This document shows positions 1 through 7,599 of a stretch of 17,142 bases of DNA, piece after piece; positions within the stretch are counted from its first letter, which is position 1, and every line of letters begins with the position of its first letter. This DNA is from Candidatus Faecousia faecipullorum (GTDB taxonomy: Bacteria; Bacillota; Clostridia; Oscillospirales; Oscillospiraceae), in assembly GCA_018710805.1 (NCBI GenBank), contig DVJG01000144.1, positions 1-17,142 on the forward strand. The letters run 5' to 3'. Position numbers and translations under genes: made by a program. The notes under the pieces are model-generated. The model saw nothing but the letters and a program-made list of their open reading frames with translations. It did not search any database and was not told where the DNA came from.

Positions 1-109
1 GCAAGCCCTCTCGCTGCAGTATTTTCTCGTAAAAGGCCACAGTGGAAGCATAGTCCACATCATTTGTCAGGCGGTCGTAGCTGGCCGCCAGGGCTTCATA
101 TGCTGGCAT
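1..109 (-). CDS. Class I SAM-dependent methyltransferase, N-terminal fragment (cut by window edge)
   Basis: Only the first 36 codons are in the window; the gene runs off the left edge. The reading frame begins MPAYEALAASYDRLTNDVDY, a pattern typical of the N-terminus of class I methyltransferases of the YD-x-L-T-x-D-V-x-Y type that often follow ftsZ in clostridial genomes. The SAM-binding glycine motif would lie beyond the edge, so the family call rests on the N-terminus and the context. The ATG at 109 is preceded by AGAGGA at about 12 nt, a slightly long spacing. The ATG at 120 lies in another frame that soon stops. The gene lies 155 bp downstream of ftsZ on the same strand, beyond two hairpins without T-tracts, so it may be read through from ftsZ or have its own weak promoter. 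The substrate cannot be told from this fragment. Confidence 0.7.
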   Translation of the reverse strand, partial: MPAYEALAASYDRLTNDVDYASTVAFYEKILQREGL

Positions 110-166
110 AGTTTTTTCATTCCTCTGCATAGGCTATGGCTGTTCGCTTACAAAGTACGAAACCGG

Positions 167-188
167 AGGAAGGCATGAATGCCTTCCT
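167..188. repeat. Perfect inverted repeat downstream of ftsZ (distal hairpin)
   Basis: Ten-base arms at 167-176 and 179-188 pair perfectly (AGGAAGGCAT with ATGCCTTCCT). They can form a hairpin on either strand with the innermost bases as loop. Weaker outer pairing (GTAC/GTAC) flanks it. No run of T follows on the minus strand, so it is not a classical intrinsic terminator for ftsZ. It shares the GTAAGG edge with the palindromes at 222-247 and 13564-13589. It could be an mRNA-stabilising or weak terminating structure, or a small palindromic repeat element. Confidence 0.6.
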
Positions 189-221
189 TACGTACCAAAC
201 GGGATCACTCACAATAACGAT

Positions 222-247
222 TAGGGGAGGGATCACTCCCTCCCCTA
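222..247. repeat. Perfect inverted repeat just after ftsZ stop (proximal hairpin)
   Basis: Eleven-base arms at 222-232 and 237-247 (TAGGGGAGGGA with TCCCTCCCCTA) and a 4-nt loop give a very GC-rich hairpin starting 18 nt after the ftsZ stop codon. There is no T-tract after it on the minus strand, so efficient intrinsic termination is doubtful; it may block 3' exonucleases. The sequence GGGATCACTC inside it recurs at 201-210 as a direct repeat. The same design (GTARGGGAGGG with its complement) appears at 13564-13589. Confidence 0.6.
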
Positions 248-264
248 CAGAAAATTGTAAACGT

Positions 265-1395
265 TTACCGCTTGAAGATGCTGAAGATCTCGTCGATGTC
301 GCTCATATCGGCGGGCTTGGTGGGCTGCTTGGAAGCGGCCACGGGGGTGTCGATGTCCTCGGGAACGAAGCTGGGGGTCTTGGAAGCGGCGCTCTTGGGT
401 GCAGAGGCGCTGGCCTTAGGATTGAAGCTGCTCTCCACAGCGTTCATGTCAAAGCCCGTGGCAATGACGGTAACCCGCATTTCGTCCTGGAAGTCCTCGG
501 CAATGGTGGCGCCGAAAATGATGTTGGCGTCGGGGTTAGCTGCCTCCTGGACAATGCCCGCGGCGGTCTCCACGTCATCCAGGGTCATTTCCAGAGAGCC
601 GGTGACATTCACCAGGACGCCTGTGGCGCCGTTGATGGAGGTCTCCAGCAGGGGGCTGGAAACGGCGGCCGTGGCGGCCTGCTCGGCCTTCTCCCGGCCG
701 GAGGCGGTACCCACGCCCATATGGGCCCGGCCGGCGTCCTTCATGACGGCAGACACGTCGGCAAAGTCCAGGTTGATAATGACATTCTTGCAGAAGCCCA
801 CCAGCTCGGAGATGGAGGTCACCGCCTGCTTCAAAACGTCGTCGGCGATGCCGAAGGCGTTGGCAAATGTGATCTTCTGGTCAGTGACGTATTTCAGCCG
901 GTCGTTGGGAATAATGATCAGGGAGTCTACCTTTCCGCTGAGGTCGGCAATGCCCTGCTCTGCCTGGCGCATCCGGTTGGCGCCCTCAAACTTAAAGGGC
1001 TTGGTGACAACACCCACGGTGAGGATACCTGCCTCGTGGGCCAGGTCCGCCACAATGGGTGCTGCGCCGGTTCCGGTGCCGCCGCCCATACCAGCAGTGA
1101 TGAACACCATGTCGGTGCCTTCCAGGGCTTTGGAGATTGCCGCACGGCTCTCCTCGGCAGACTTCCGGCCGATTTCCGGCTTGGAGCCTGCGCCCATGCC
1201 TCCCGTCAGCTTCTCGCCGATCTGGAGCTTATTCTTGCAGACAGACTTGTTGAGGTCCTGCTTATCGGTATTGACCACCACAAAATCCACGCCGCCAACG
1301 CCGGAGTCGATCATGCGGTTGATAACATTATTTCCGGCGCCGCCGACGCCGATGACTTTGATTTTAACGACACGATCCTGGATTGATTCGGACAT
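265..1395 (-). CDS. ftsZ: Cell division GTPase FtsZ
   Basis: FtsZ is the tubulin-like GTPase that polymerises into the Z-ring at mid-cell and recruits the divisome. The 376-residue product shows the nucleotide-binding GGAGNN (18-23), the signature GGGTGTG loop (104-110) and the T7 catalytic loop NLDFADV (208-214). The fold ends near residue 321 and is followed by a short Ala/Ser/Pro/Lys linker (about 322-363). The extreme C-terminus reads DIDEIFSIFKR instead of the usual D-I-P-x-F-L-R core, so the FtsA/SepF/ZapA-type docking peptide is diverged. The start at 1395 has AGGAGG 9 nt upstream. An in-frame ATG at 1464 was not used because it falls at the predicted transcription start. ftsZ is the last division gene of the cluster, has its own promoter at 1472-1500, and no ftsA precedes it. 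Confidence 0.97.
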   Translation of the reverse strand: MSESIQDRVVKIKVIGVGGAGNNVINRMIDSGVGGVDFVVVNTDKQDLNKSVCKNKLQIGEKLTGGMGAGSKPEIGRKSAEESRAAISKALEGTDMVFITAGMGGGTGTGAAPIVADLAHEAGILTVGVVTKPFKFEGANRMRQAEQGIADLSGKVDSLIIIPNDRLKYVTDQKITFANAFGIADDVLKQAVTSISELVGFCKNVIINLDFADVSAVMKDAGRAHMGVGTASGREKAEQAATAAVSSPLLETSINGATGVLVNVTGSLEMTLDDVETAAGIVQEAANPDANIIFGATIAEDFQDEMRVTVIATGFDMNAVESSFNPKASASAPKSAASKTPSFVPEDIDTPVAASKQPTKPADMSDIDEIFSIFKR

Positions 1396-1471
1396 ATTAC
1401 TCTTCCTCCTATGTATCTCGTCGGGTCTGCGATTTTTCGCTTTCCCATGTCTTTTCTTATCCATAGCCTAT

Positions 1472-1500
1472 ATTCTAACTTTCTTTTTGGATTTGGTCAA
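1472..1500 (-). promoter_or_regulatory. Sigma-A promoter of ftsZ
   Basis: On the minus strand TTGACC (1495-1500) and TAGAAT (1472-1477) are separated by exactly 17 nt, a near-consensus vegetative promoter. Transcription would start near 1465, leaving a leader of about 70 nt before the ftsZ ATG at 1395. This allows ftsZ to be transcribed independently of the upstream mraZ-divIB operon. A small palindrome ATAGA-TTT-TCTAT (1500-1512) abuts the -35 box on its upstream side and could be an operator or chance. Confidence 0.75.
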
Positions 1501-1573
1501 TAGAAAATCTATCATTTCGGCGGAATATTTACAAATTTCTTACATCCGGACGGCCTTGGACTGAAAAGACCGG

Positions 1574-2911
1574 TCAGGCAAAGGGGGTGTAGACCACCTT
1601 ATCCGGCCAGATGCGGAAGCTGATATCCAAAATTCCGGACTGATAATCGCTCATCTGGAGAATCACATCGGCCATACAGGCGACCTTGTACTCGAGATTG
1701 CTGTCGTCGCCCAGGTTCACCTGATACCGGGAACCGTACCACAGCATGATTTCCTCGGGCCGGGTCACGTCCACGCTGGCGGCTTCGCCTACGATGTCGT
1801 TATCTTCCAGGGCAGTGAGAATTTTTAAGGTCGCAGTAAGGCGCTGGGCTCCTGTAACACCCACAGGCGGGATTGTCTCCGCAGCTGTGGTCTCTGTGGG
1901 GTCCGTGGCGGCGGTGGTCTCTGTCTCCACGGGTTCTAAGTCCTTTGCCTCCGCCGCTACGGCGGGGGAACCGGGGCTGGGTCCTTTCAAGGTCAGGCCA
2001 ATGATCTTTGTATGGTTTCCTGCCTGGCCCGCAGTGGTCTGTTCCACCACCCGCCCCTGGGAGTTTATAAGCCACCACTGGGAATTCTCATCCTGGACAG
2101 AGTACACCACGTCCTCTTCTTCGATGATAATATTGACAGTATCCGGTAATTTTATACCGAACCGCACATCTTTCACATAGGGAAGGTTGGCTTTGATCAG
2201 GGCGCCGGCCCGGGCACGGCTGAAAGTGAAGAGGTTGTCTCCCTCGGAAATACCCGAGGCCTCCCGGACGGACCAGGGCGTATAAACCTCGGCACCGGTA
2301 ACGGTGATGTCGCCCACCTTAAAGAAAACGGACAAACCGACTACCATGGCCATGACCACGGCAGACACCGTAATCAGCTGAATGAGCAGACGGTTCCGGT
2401 TAAAGGCCTGGGGCTGGGTGTAGATGACCGTAGGCGCCACGATAGGCTGCTTTTTCCGTCTCTGTCTGTTATGGCCCCGGAGAAGAGCCTCTTCCTTTGC
2501 CTTTTTCCGGGCGGCGTTTCGCTCCATGCCCTTTAGGAACACATCGCTGAGCTTATCCACCACGGTCTTTTTCCTGGGCTTTGTCTTGCCATAGGCCCGG
2601 CGGCTGGTGCTGGATAAATCGTCCGGCACCTCCCGGGAGCGGCGGGCCTGCCTTTGCGCAGGTTTCTTTTGCGGCGCTTCCCGCTTTGTCTCCTGCTTGG
2701 GGCGAGCGGCCTGGCCCTCCGGGCGCTGGGGCGCTTTTACGGCTCCCTGGGCACGCTGGGGCCGTTTTTCCGGGGCCTCCGGGCGTTTTCTCTGGGAAGA
2801 TGCCTGTCTGGGCGCCCGGTTCTCCGGCTGGGGAGCTCTTCTGGGCCGCTCAGCGCCACCCTGTTCCCGGGTACGGCGAGGCTGGTCCCGGTTTTCTTGT
2901 TTTGTATCCAT
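1574..2911 (-). CDS. divIB: Divisome protein DivIB/FtsQ with long basic N-terminal tail
   Basis: DivIB/FtsQ is a bitopic membrane protein that, with FtsL and DivIC, regulates the septal FtsW-PBP synthase. The 445-residue product has a cytoplasmic tail of about 173 residues rich in Arg, Gln, Pro and Lys. A single membrane segment (about 174-197) is followed by a POTRA domain (about 198-270, starting VGDITVTGAEVY) and an extracellular beta domain to the C-terminus. A Thr/Glu/Pro-rich insert (about 310-352) interrupts the beta domain. B. subtilis DivIB is about 263 residues, so both tail and insert are extra. The start at 2911 has AGGAGG about 6 nt upstream. The gene follows murG by 27 nt and precedes the ftsZ promoter. 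The assignment is firm from topology and POTRA plus position; sequence identity in this family is always low. Confidence 0.9.
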   Translation of the reverse strand: MDTKQENRDQPRRTREQGGAERPRRAPQPENRAPRQASSQRKRPEAPEKRPQRAQGAVKAPQRPEGQAARPKQETKREAPQKKPAQRQARRSREVPDDLSSTSRRAYGKTKPRKKTVVDKLSDVFLKGMERNAARKKAKEEALLRGHNRQRRKKQPIVAPTVIYTQPQAFNRNRLLIQLITVSAVVMAMVVGLSVFFKVGDITVTGAEVYTPWSVREASGISEGDNLFTFSRARAGALIKANLPYVKDVRFGIKLPDTVNIIIEEEDVVYSVQDENSQWWLINSQGRVVEQTTAGQAGNHTKIIGLTLKGPSPGSPAVAAEAKDLEPVETETTAATDPTETTAAETIPPVGVTGAQRLTATLKILTALEDNDIVGEAASVDVTRPEEIMLWYGSRYQVNLGDDSNLEYKVACMADVILQMSDYQSGILDISFRIWPDKVVYTPFA

Positions 2912-2938
2912 AGGTTTCCTCCTGGGGTAGGGACGTTC

Positions 2939-4060
2939 TTACTTTCGGGACAGCTCCTCGACGATGGCACAGATACACTCGGTAGAATCCAGCCGCGCCA
3001 GTCCATGGAGTTTTTTCGCCATCTGCTCCCGACGTTTGTCGTCCGCAAGAAGCGTCCGTATCTGTGCATAGAGCTTTTCCGGCGTACAATCACGTTCCAG
3101 CATCACCACAGCGCCCCCGGCGGCTTCCAGAACCCGGGCGTTTTTCTCCTGGTGGTTGCCTGTGACGTTGGGCGACGGAATGAGGATGCAGGGAATTCCT
3201 GCGGCGGCGATCTCATTGCAGGTAGCGCTGCCTGCCCGGCCAATGACCAGGTCCGCGGCGGCTACCACATCCGGCATATTATAGATGTACTCCCGGATAT
3301 CCAGCTCCGGGACGGTTTCATAATCCACGCCGTTGTCTTTTACCCGCTTCGGCATCCACTCTTTGCCGAAGCTTCCCGTAGCATGGATATGGTGGAAGGG
3401 GAAGCCGTCCTTCTGCTCCAGAGCCATCATGTCTGCCACGGTCTCGTTCATGACCTTGGCACCCTGGCTTCCGAAAGCGGAAACCACCACTTGTCCCTTT
3501 AAGCCCAGAGCCTCCCGGGCTTCCGCTCTGCTCTCATAGAGGAATTCCTTCCGGACAGGCATACCCACCACCTCCACCTTTTCGGGATGGCGGTAATGCT
3601 GCACGCTTTCGGGGAAAGCCACCAGCACCCGGTTTGCCTTTCGGGCGGCAAGTTTTGTGGTGACGCCGGGAAGGGCGTTGCTCTCATGGACGCAGGTGGG
3701 AATCCCCATACTCTGGGCGGCGTAGAGAGCCGGGAAGCTGGCATAGCCCCCGGTACCCACCACCACATCGGGCTTGAATTCTTTAAAAATGGCCTTGCAG
3801 GACTTGACAGCGTCCAGCACACATTTGACGGCCCGGACGTTTTTCTTCACCGCGGCAAAATTTTTGCCCCGGCTCAGTCCGGAACCGGGCAGGCAGCGGA
3901 CCTCATAGCCCGCCTGGGGCACCAATTTCTCTTCCATGTGGCCTTTGGCGCCAATGAAGAGGATATTGCAGTCCGGATGCCGCTCCTTCATCATATTGGC
4001 CACGGCAATGGCAGGATTGATATGTCCAGCGGTGCCGCCGCAGGTAAAAACAAGGTTCAT
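2939..4060 (-). CDS. murG: Lipid II synthase MurG (UDP-GlcNAc:lipid I GlcNAc transferase)
   Basis: MurG (EC 2.4.1.227) acts on the inner face of the membrane, adding GlcNAc from UDP-GlcNAc to lipid I to give lipid II. The 373-residue GT-B glycosyltransferase shows the N-terminal glycine loop GGTAGHINP (8-16), GTGGYASFP (102-110) and HESNA (125-129). It also has the UDP-GlcNAc site GRAGSATCNEI (274-284) and NHQEKNA (302-308). The third glycine loop reads FGSQGA (196-201), where most MurG proteins have GGSxGA. The start at 4060 overlaps the ftsW stop as ATGA and has CAGGAGGG upstream. An in-frame upstream start at 4213 would lie inside ftsW and is rejected. It is translationally coupled to ftsW, which uses the polymeric product of its pathway. 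Confidence 0.97.
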   Translation of the reverse strand: MNLVFTCGGTAGHINPAIAVANMMKERHPDCNILFIGAKGHMEEKLVPQAGYEVRCLPGSGLSRGKNFAAVKKNVRAVKCVLDAVKSCKAIFKEFKPDVVVGTGGYASFPALYAAQSMGIPTCVHESNALPGVTTKLAARKANRVLVAFPESVQHYRHPEKVEVVGMPVRKEFLYESRAEAREALGLKGQVVVSAFGSQGAKVMNETVADMMALEQKDGFPFHHIHATGSFGKEWMPKRVKDNGVDYETVPELDIREYIYNMPDVVAAADLVIGRAGSATCNEIAAAGIPCILIPSPNVTGNHQEKNARVLEAAGGAVVMLERDCTPEKLYAQIRTLLADDKRREQMAKKLHGLARLDSTECICAIVEELSRK

Positions 4061-5217
4061 AAGAGACCCTCCTGGAGTTTTCTCTGATTTCGGTAGCGAG
4101 AGATACTTAAAACGATGCCCATCTCCCCCAAATTCACAGCCAGGGCCGTTCCGCCGTAGGAAAAGAACGGAAGCGAAATGCCCGTGGAGGGGAGCAGGTT
4201 CGTGACAACGCAAAGATTCAAAGTGGTCTGGACCGCCAAAAGTGTGATCAAGCCCGCAGCAAGGACCGTGGAAAACCGGTCCCTGGCGTGAAGGGCGATC
4301 CAGTAGCCCCGCCAGATGGCGGCGGCAAAGACTGCCATGATTGCCAGGGCCCCAATGAGGCCCAGCTCTTCACAGCAGATGGCAAAAATATAATCGTTAT
4401 ACTGGAAAGGCAGGTACAAATACTTCTGCCTGGAACGGCCATAGCCCAGGCCGAAGAGGCCTCCGGAGCCAATGGCATAGAGAGATTGCAGAATCTGATA
4501 CCCCGTATCCCCGGGGTCCAGCTCCGGATGGAGCCAGGCGGAGACCCGGTCTCCGGCGTAGCCCATGAAGCTGATGTAAAGAATCACAAAAAGAGCGGCG
4601 GCCCCTGCGCCTGCCAGAAGCCATTTGGGCTGGGTCCCGGCAACGAACATCATGACCACGGCAACCAGGCCCATGAGCATAATGGCGGACAGGTGTTTTT
4701 CCAGAGCCAGGGGCACCAAAATGCCCATCAAGGCGGCGCCAAAGCCCACAACCCCATAGCGGAACCGCTTGGCATCGGGGCCAAAATGTCTTGTCAGTCT
4801 TGCAAAGACCAAGATCATGGAGAATTTCGCCACTTCCGAGGGCTGGAACTGGATTCCGGCAATGGAAATCCAGCGTTTTGCTCCGTTTACCTCCTGGCCC
4901 ATGACCAGCACAGAAAGAAGAAGCAAAATGCTGACGACATACATGGGCCAGGCAAATTTCTGCCAAAGAGCGGCGGGTATCCGGCTGAACAGCGCCATGG
5001 CGGCCAGGCCGATTACGGCGAAGACCGCCTGTTTTTGCAGGTACTTGGTGGAAATTTCGTAGGAAGTATCGTATTCACTCTGGGCGTAGCTGGCGGAATA
5101 GAGCATCATAAGGCCCAGGGTGAGCAGCAGCAAAATGAGAATAAGAAAGGGAATGTCCACGGTTTGCGCCTTGTTTCGGCGGTCCTCATTGGCATGAAAA
5201 GTTCCCTTTTCTGCCAT
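4057..5217 (-). CDS. ftsW: SEDS peptidoglycan glycosyltransferase FtsW
   Basis: FtsW polymerises lipid II into glycan strands at the septum together with its class B PBP partner. The 386-residue protein has about ten hydrophobic segments. SEDS hallmarks are NGAKRWISIAGIQFQPSEVAK (110-131, given here split as NGAKRW and QPSEVAK) and the loop before PFFSYGG (350-356). The proposed catalytic Asp is D275, in YLPFQYNDYIFA followed by EELGL; the usual form is LPEAHTDFIFA, so the Glu and His positions differ. The ATG at 5217 has AAAGGA upstream. The gene sits 33 nt after mraY, where murD would often lie between them, and overlaps murG by 4 nt. SpoVE is a paralogous SEDS protein at the same place in some spore formers, and that role cannot be excluded. 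Confidence 0.94.
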   Translation of the reverse strand: MAEKGTFHANEDRRNKAQTVDIPFLILILLLLTLGLMMLYSASYAQSEYDTSYEISTKYLQKQAVFAVIGLAAMALFSRIPAALWQKFAWPMYVVSILLLLSVLVMGQEVNGAKRWISIAGIQFQPSEVAKFSMILVFARLTRHFGPDAKRFRYGVVGFGAALMGILVPLALEKHLSAIMLMGLVAVVMMFVAGTQPKWLLAGAGAAALFVILYISFMGYAGDRVSAWLHPELDPGDTGYQILQSLYAIGSGGLFGLGYGRSRQKYLYLPFQYNDYIFAICCEELGLIGALAIMAVFAAAIWRGYWIALHARDRFSTVLAAGLITLLAVQTTLNLCVVTNLLPSTGISLPFFSYGGTALAVNLGEMGIVLSISRYRNQRKLQEGLL

Positions 5218-5250
5218 AAAATCCTTTCCTTTTCCTTTAGAAAACGTTAA

Positions 5251-6228
5251 CTAGGCCAGAAAGCCCTGAATGGAGAACCAGGCGAGAATGCACATGACGG
5301 CGGAAACGCCGGAGAATACGAAAACGATCTTCTCCTCCTTCCATCCGCACTTTTCAAAGTGGTGGTGGATGGGAGCCATTTTGAAAATACGCTTGCCGTG
5401 GGTGAGCTTAAAATAGGTCACCTGAATGATGTCCGACATGGCCTCACAGATATACACAAACCCCACAAGGACCAGAATCAGGGGCATTTCCAGGGCAAAG
5501 GCCATGGTGCAGACAATGCCGCCCAGGAACAGAGACCCCGTATCTCCCATGAAGACCTTCGCCGGGTGCCAGTTGTAGGTGAGGTAGGCAATCAGGCCGC
5601 CCACCAGGGAGGCAGGAAGCAGAGCCAGGTCCACTCTTCCCAGCGCCAGGGATACGGCGGTGAAGAAAACCATGACGGGAAGGGTCACGGAGCTGGAAAG
5701 TCCGTCCACACCGTCCGTAAGATTCACGGAGTTCACACAGCCCACCATGACGAACATGGCGAAGAAGATGTAGAGAATCGGGTTCAGCTCAAAGCTGACA
5801 TCAAAAAACGGGATGTATAAATGGGTGTTCATTCGGCCGCTTTTATACATGGCATAGAGGAACACTGCAGACACCGCCATTTGCAGCAGGGCTTTCTGAA
5901 TAGAAGTCAGGCCCAGATTCTGATGGTGGCGAATTTTCTCATAGTCGTCCAAAAAGCCGATGAAGCCAAAGCACAGGCCCAGAGCCAGCACATAGAAAAC
6001 CGTGTAGTCCGTCATGCCGGGGATGTTGATGAGCAGGCACACAAGGGTCGCAGCAATGAACATGAGTCCGCCCATCATGGGGGTACCTGCCTTATAATTG
6101 TGCCAGGTAGGACCGATTTCCCGGATGGATTGTCCGGCCTTCAGGGCCCGCAGGACCGGAAGAAGCATCCGGCCGAACAGCCAGGAAAAGCCGCAGGCAA
6201 TAGCGCCTGTGATGAGTACGTTTATCAT
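5251..6228 (-). CDS. mraY: Phospho-MurNAc-pentapeptide translocase MraY
   Basis: MraY (EC 2.7.8.13) transfers phospho-MurNAc-pentapeptide from UMP to undecaprenyl phosphate in the cytoplasmic membrane, forming lipid I. The 325-residue protein has about ten membrane segments. It carries the family's active-site signatures: the Asp pair in FLDDYEK (D94, D95), NLTDGVDGL (169-177), FMGDTGSL (226-233) and the histidine motif APIHHHFE (285-292). Length is normal for Gram-positive MraY. The ATG at 6228 has GGGAGGAA upstream. It lies 12 nt after murF and 33 nt before ftsW, well inside the mraZ-divIB transcription unit. Confidence 0.97.
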   Translation of the reverse strand: MINVLITGAIACGFSWLFGRMLLPVLRALKAGQSIREIGPTWHNYKAGTPMMGGLMFIAATLVCLLINIPGMTDYTVFYVLALGLCFGFIGFLDDYEKIRHHQNLGLTSIQKALLQMAVSAVFLYAMYKSGRMNTHLYIPFFDVSFELNPILYIFFAMFVMVGCVNSVNLTDGVDGLSSSVTLPVMVFFTAVSLALGRVDLALLPASLVGGLIAYLTYNWHPAKVFMGDTGSLFLGGIVCTMAFALEMPLILVLVGFVYICEAMSDIIQVTYFKLTHGKRIFKMAPIHHHFEKCGWKEEKIVFVFSGVSAVMCILAWFSIQGFLA

Positions 6229-6240
6229 GGGTTTCCTCCC

Positions 6241-7599
6241 TTATGTGTCTTTTTTCAGGAATGCGTCCAGAACCTGTTCCAAGTGCATTCCATGGCTGGC
6301 CTTGAAGAGGAGCACGTCCCCGGGTTTCGCGGCCTGTTTCAGGGCCGCCACCAGTTCTTCCTGGCTGCCGAAGGCCCTGCCGCGGTTCTCCGGCATGCCG
6401 CCTGTGATGGTGCCATCCCGGACCCGGTCGGCGTGGGGACCGTAGGCAAAGACCAAATCCGCCTTTTCGGCAGCAATGCGTCCGATGCGGTAGTGCTCGG
6501 CGTTGGCGCAGTCGCCCAGCTCCAGCATATCTCCCAGCACGGCAATGCGCCGGCCGGGTTTGTTGCCCAGAACGTTCAGCGCCGCTGCCATGGATTCGGG
6601 GCCGGCGTTATAGCAGTCTTTGATAATGGTGAACTCCCCGCATTTCAGAATTTCCTGACGGCCGGAGAGGTTGTGGAACCGGGACAGGCCTGCACTGATG
6701 AGGTTTGAGGGCACCAGAAGCTTTAAGCCAACGGTAATGGCCGCCAAGGTGTCGCAGACATAGTGCTCGCCTTCCAGCGGGAGCTCCACGGGAATGGAGA
6801 GCCGTCCTGCCTCAGCACGGAAGCAGAGCATGCCTTCCCCTTGTCTGACATCCATGGCACGGACGTCACAGCCCTCACTGCGGCCAAAATAGGTGATGCG
6901 CTGGCGGGGCATCTTGTCCAGGTTCCGAAGCATGGTGTCGTCGCCGTTGAGCAGGAGCATTCCCCTGTCGCTCATGCCTGCCACGATTTCCATTTTCGCC
7001 ACCCGGATGCCCTCCTGGGAGCCCAGAAATTCCATATGGGCCGTGCCGATGTTCACAATCACCGCCACGTCGGGATGGGCGATGTTTGAAAGATAGGCAA
7101 TTTCTCCGAAGTGGTTCATGCCCATTTCCAGCACGGCCACCTCCGTATCCTCCGGCATGGCGAGGATTGCCATGGGCATGCCGATGTCGTTATTGTGGTT
7201 GGCTGGGGTCTTGTGAACCCGGTAGCTCTCGGAGAGAACCGAGACGATCATCTCCTTGGTGGTGCTCTTTCCCACGGAGCCCGTTACCGCCACCACTTTG
7301 GGGCCGATCCGTTTGAGCTCCTCCCGGGCAATGTCGCCCAAAGCCCGCCGGGGGTCGTCCACATAAATGGCAGGGTAGTCCCCCACTTTCCGGGTACACA
7401 GCACCGCCCCCGCTCCTGCCGCTATGGCGGCGGGAATGAAGTCGTGGCCGTCCCGGGCGCCTTGGAGCACCACAAAGAGCTGGCCCGGCTGAATGGAGCG
7501 GCTGTCGTTGGTGGCTCCGACAAAACTGCAGTCTGCGTATTTTTCTTCCACGGTGCCGCCGCACCACGCGGCAGCCTGGCGAAGGGTAATATTAGCCAT
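6241..7599 (-). CDS. murF: UDP-MurNAc-tripeptide:D-Ala-D-Ala ligase MurF
   Basis: MurF (EC 6.3.2.10) is the ATP-dependent cytoplasmic ligase that adds D-Ala-D-Ala to complete the UDP-MurNAc-pentapeptide. The 452-residue product has the Mur ligase N-domain (SFVGATNDSR, about 25-34) and the ATP loop TGSVGKSTTKEM (106-117). NHNNDIGMP (134-142) and NIGTAHMEFLG (183-193) follow, then a C-terminal Mur ligase domain containing AVLGDMLELGD. The P-loop Ser after GK is a common variant of the usual Thr. The ATG at 7599 has GAGGAA upstream and overlaps the end of murE by 8 nt, implying translational coupling between consecutive steps of the same pathway. Length is typical. Confidence 0.96.
   Translation of the reverse strand: MANITLRQAAAWCGGTVEEKYADCSFVGATNDSRSIQPGQLFVVLQGARDGHDFIPAAIAAGAGAVLCTRKVGDYPAIYVDDPRRALGDIAREELKRIGPKVVAVTGSVGKSTTKEMIVSVLSESYRVHKTPANHNNDIGMPMAILAMPEDTEVAVLEMGMNHFGEIAYLSNIAHPDVAVIVNIGTAHMEFLGSQEGIRVAKMEIVAGMSDRGMLLLNGDDTMLRNLDKMPRQRITYFGRSEGCDVRAMDVRQGEGMLCFRAEAGRLSIPVELPLEGEHYVCDTLAAITVGLKLLVPSNLISAGLSRFHNLSGRQEILKCGEFTIIKDCYNAGPESMAAALNVLGNKPGRRIAVLGDMLELGDCANAEHYRIGRIAAEKADLVFAYGPHADRVRDGTITGGMPENRGRAFGSQEELVAALKQAAKPGDVLLFKASHGMHLEQVLDAFLKKDT

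Noticed and set aside
110..160. Promoter for the methyltransferase fragment (TTGTAA with TATGCA, 16 nt apart)
   Set aside because: Both hexamers match the consensus poorly and the region is short; not strong enough to annotate.
1396..1464. Longer FtsZ start at 1464
   Set aside because: It would begin at the predicted transcription start of the ftsZ promoter, lacks a ribosome binding site and adds a Lys/Arg-rich sequence foreign to FtsZ, whereas the ATG at 1395 has AGGAGG.
1500..1512. Small palindrome ATAGA-TTT-TCTAT next to the ftsZ -35 box
   Set aside because: Five-base AT-rich arms are expected by chance; kept only as a remark in the promoter entry.
136..1564. Two long plus-strand open frames (about 416 and 430 codons) opposite ftsZ
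   Set aside because: They are antisense shadows of a highly conserved gene in GC-rich DNA; neither has a ribosome binding site or recognisable domains. The same holds for other long plus-strand frames opposite mraY, murF, murE, the PBP gene, ftsL and clpC.
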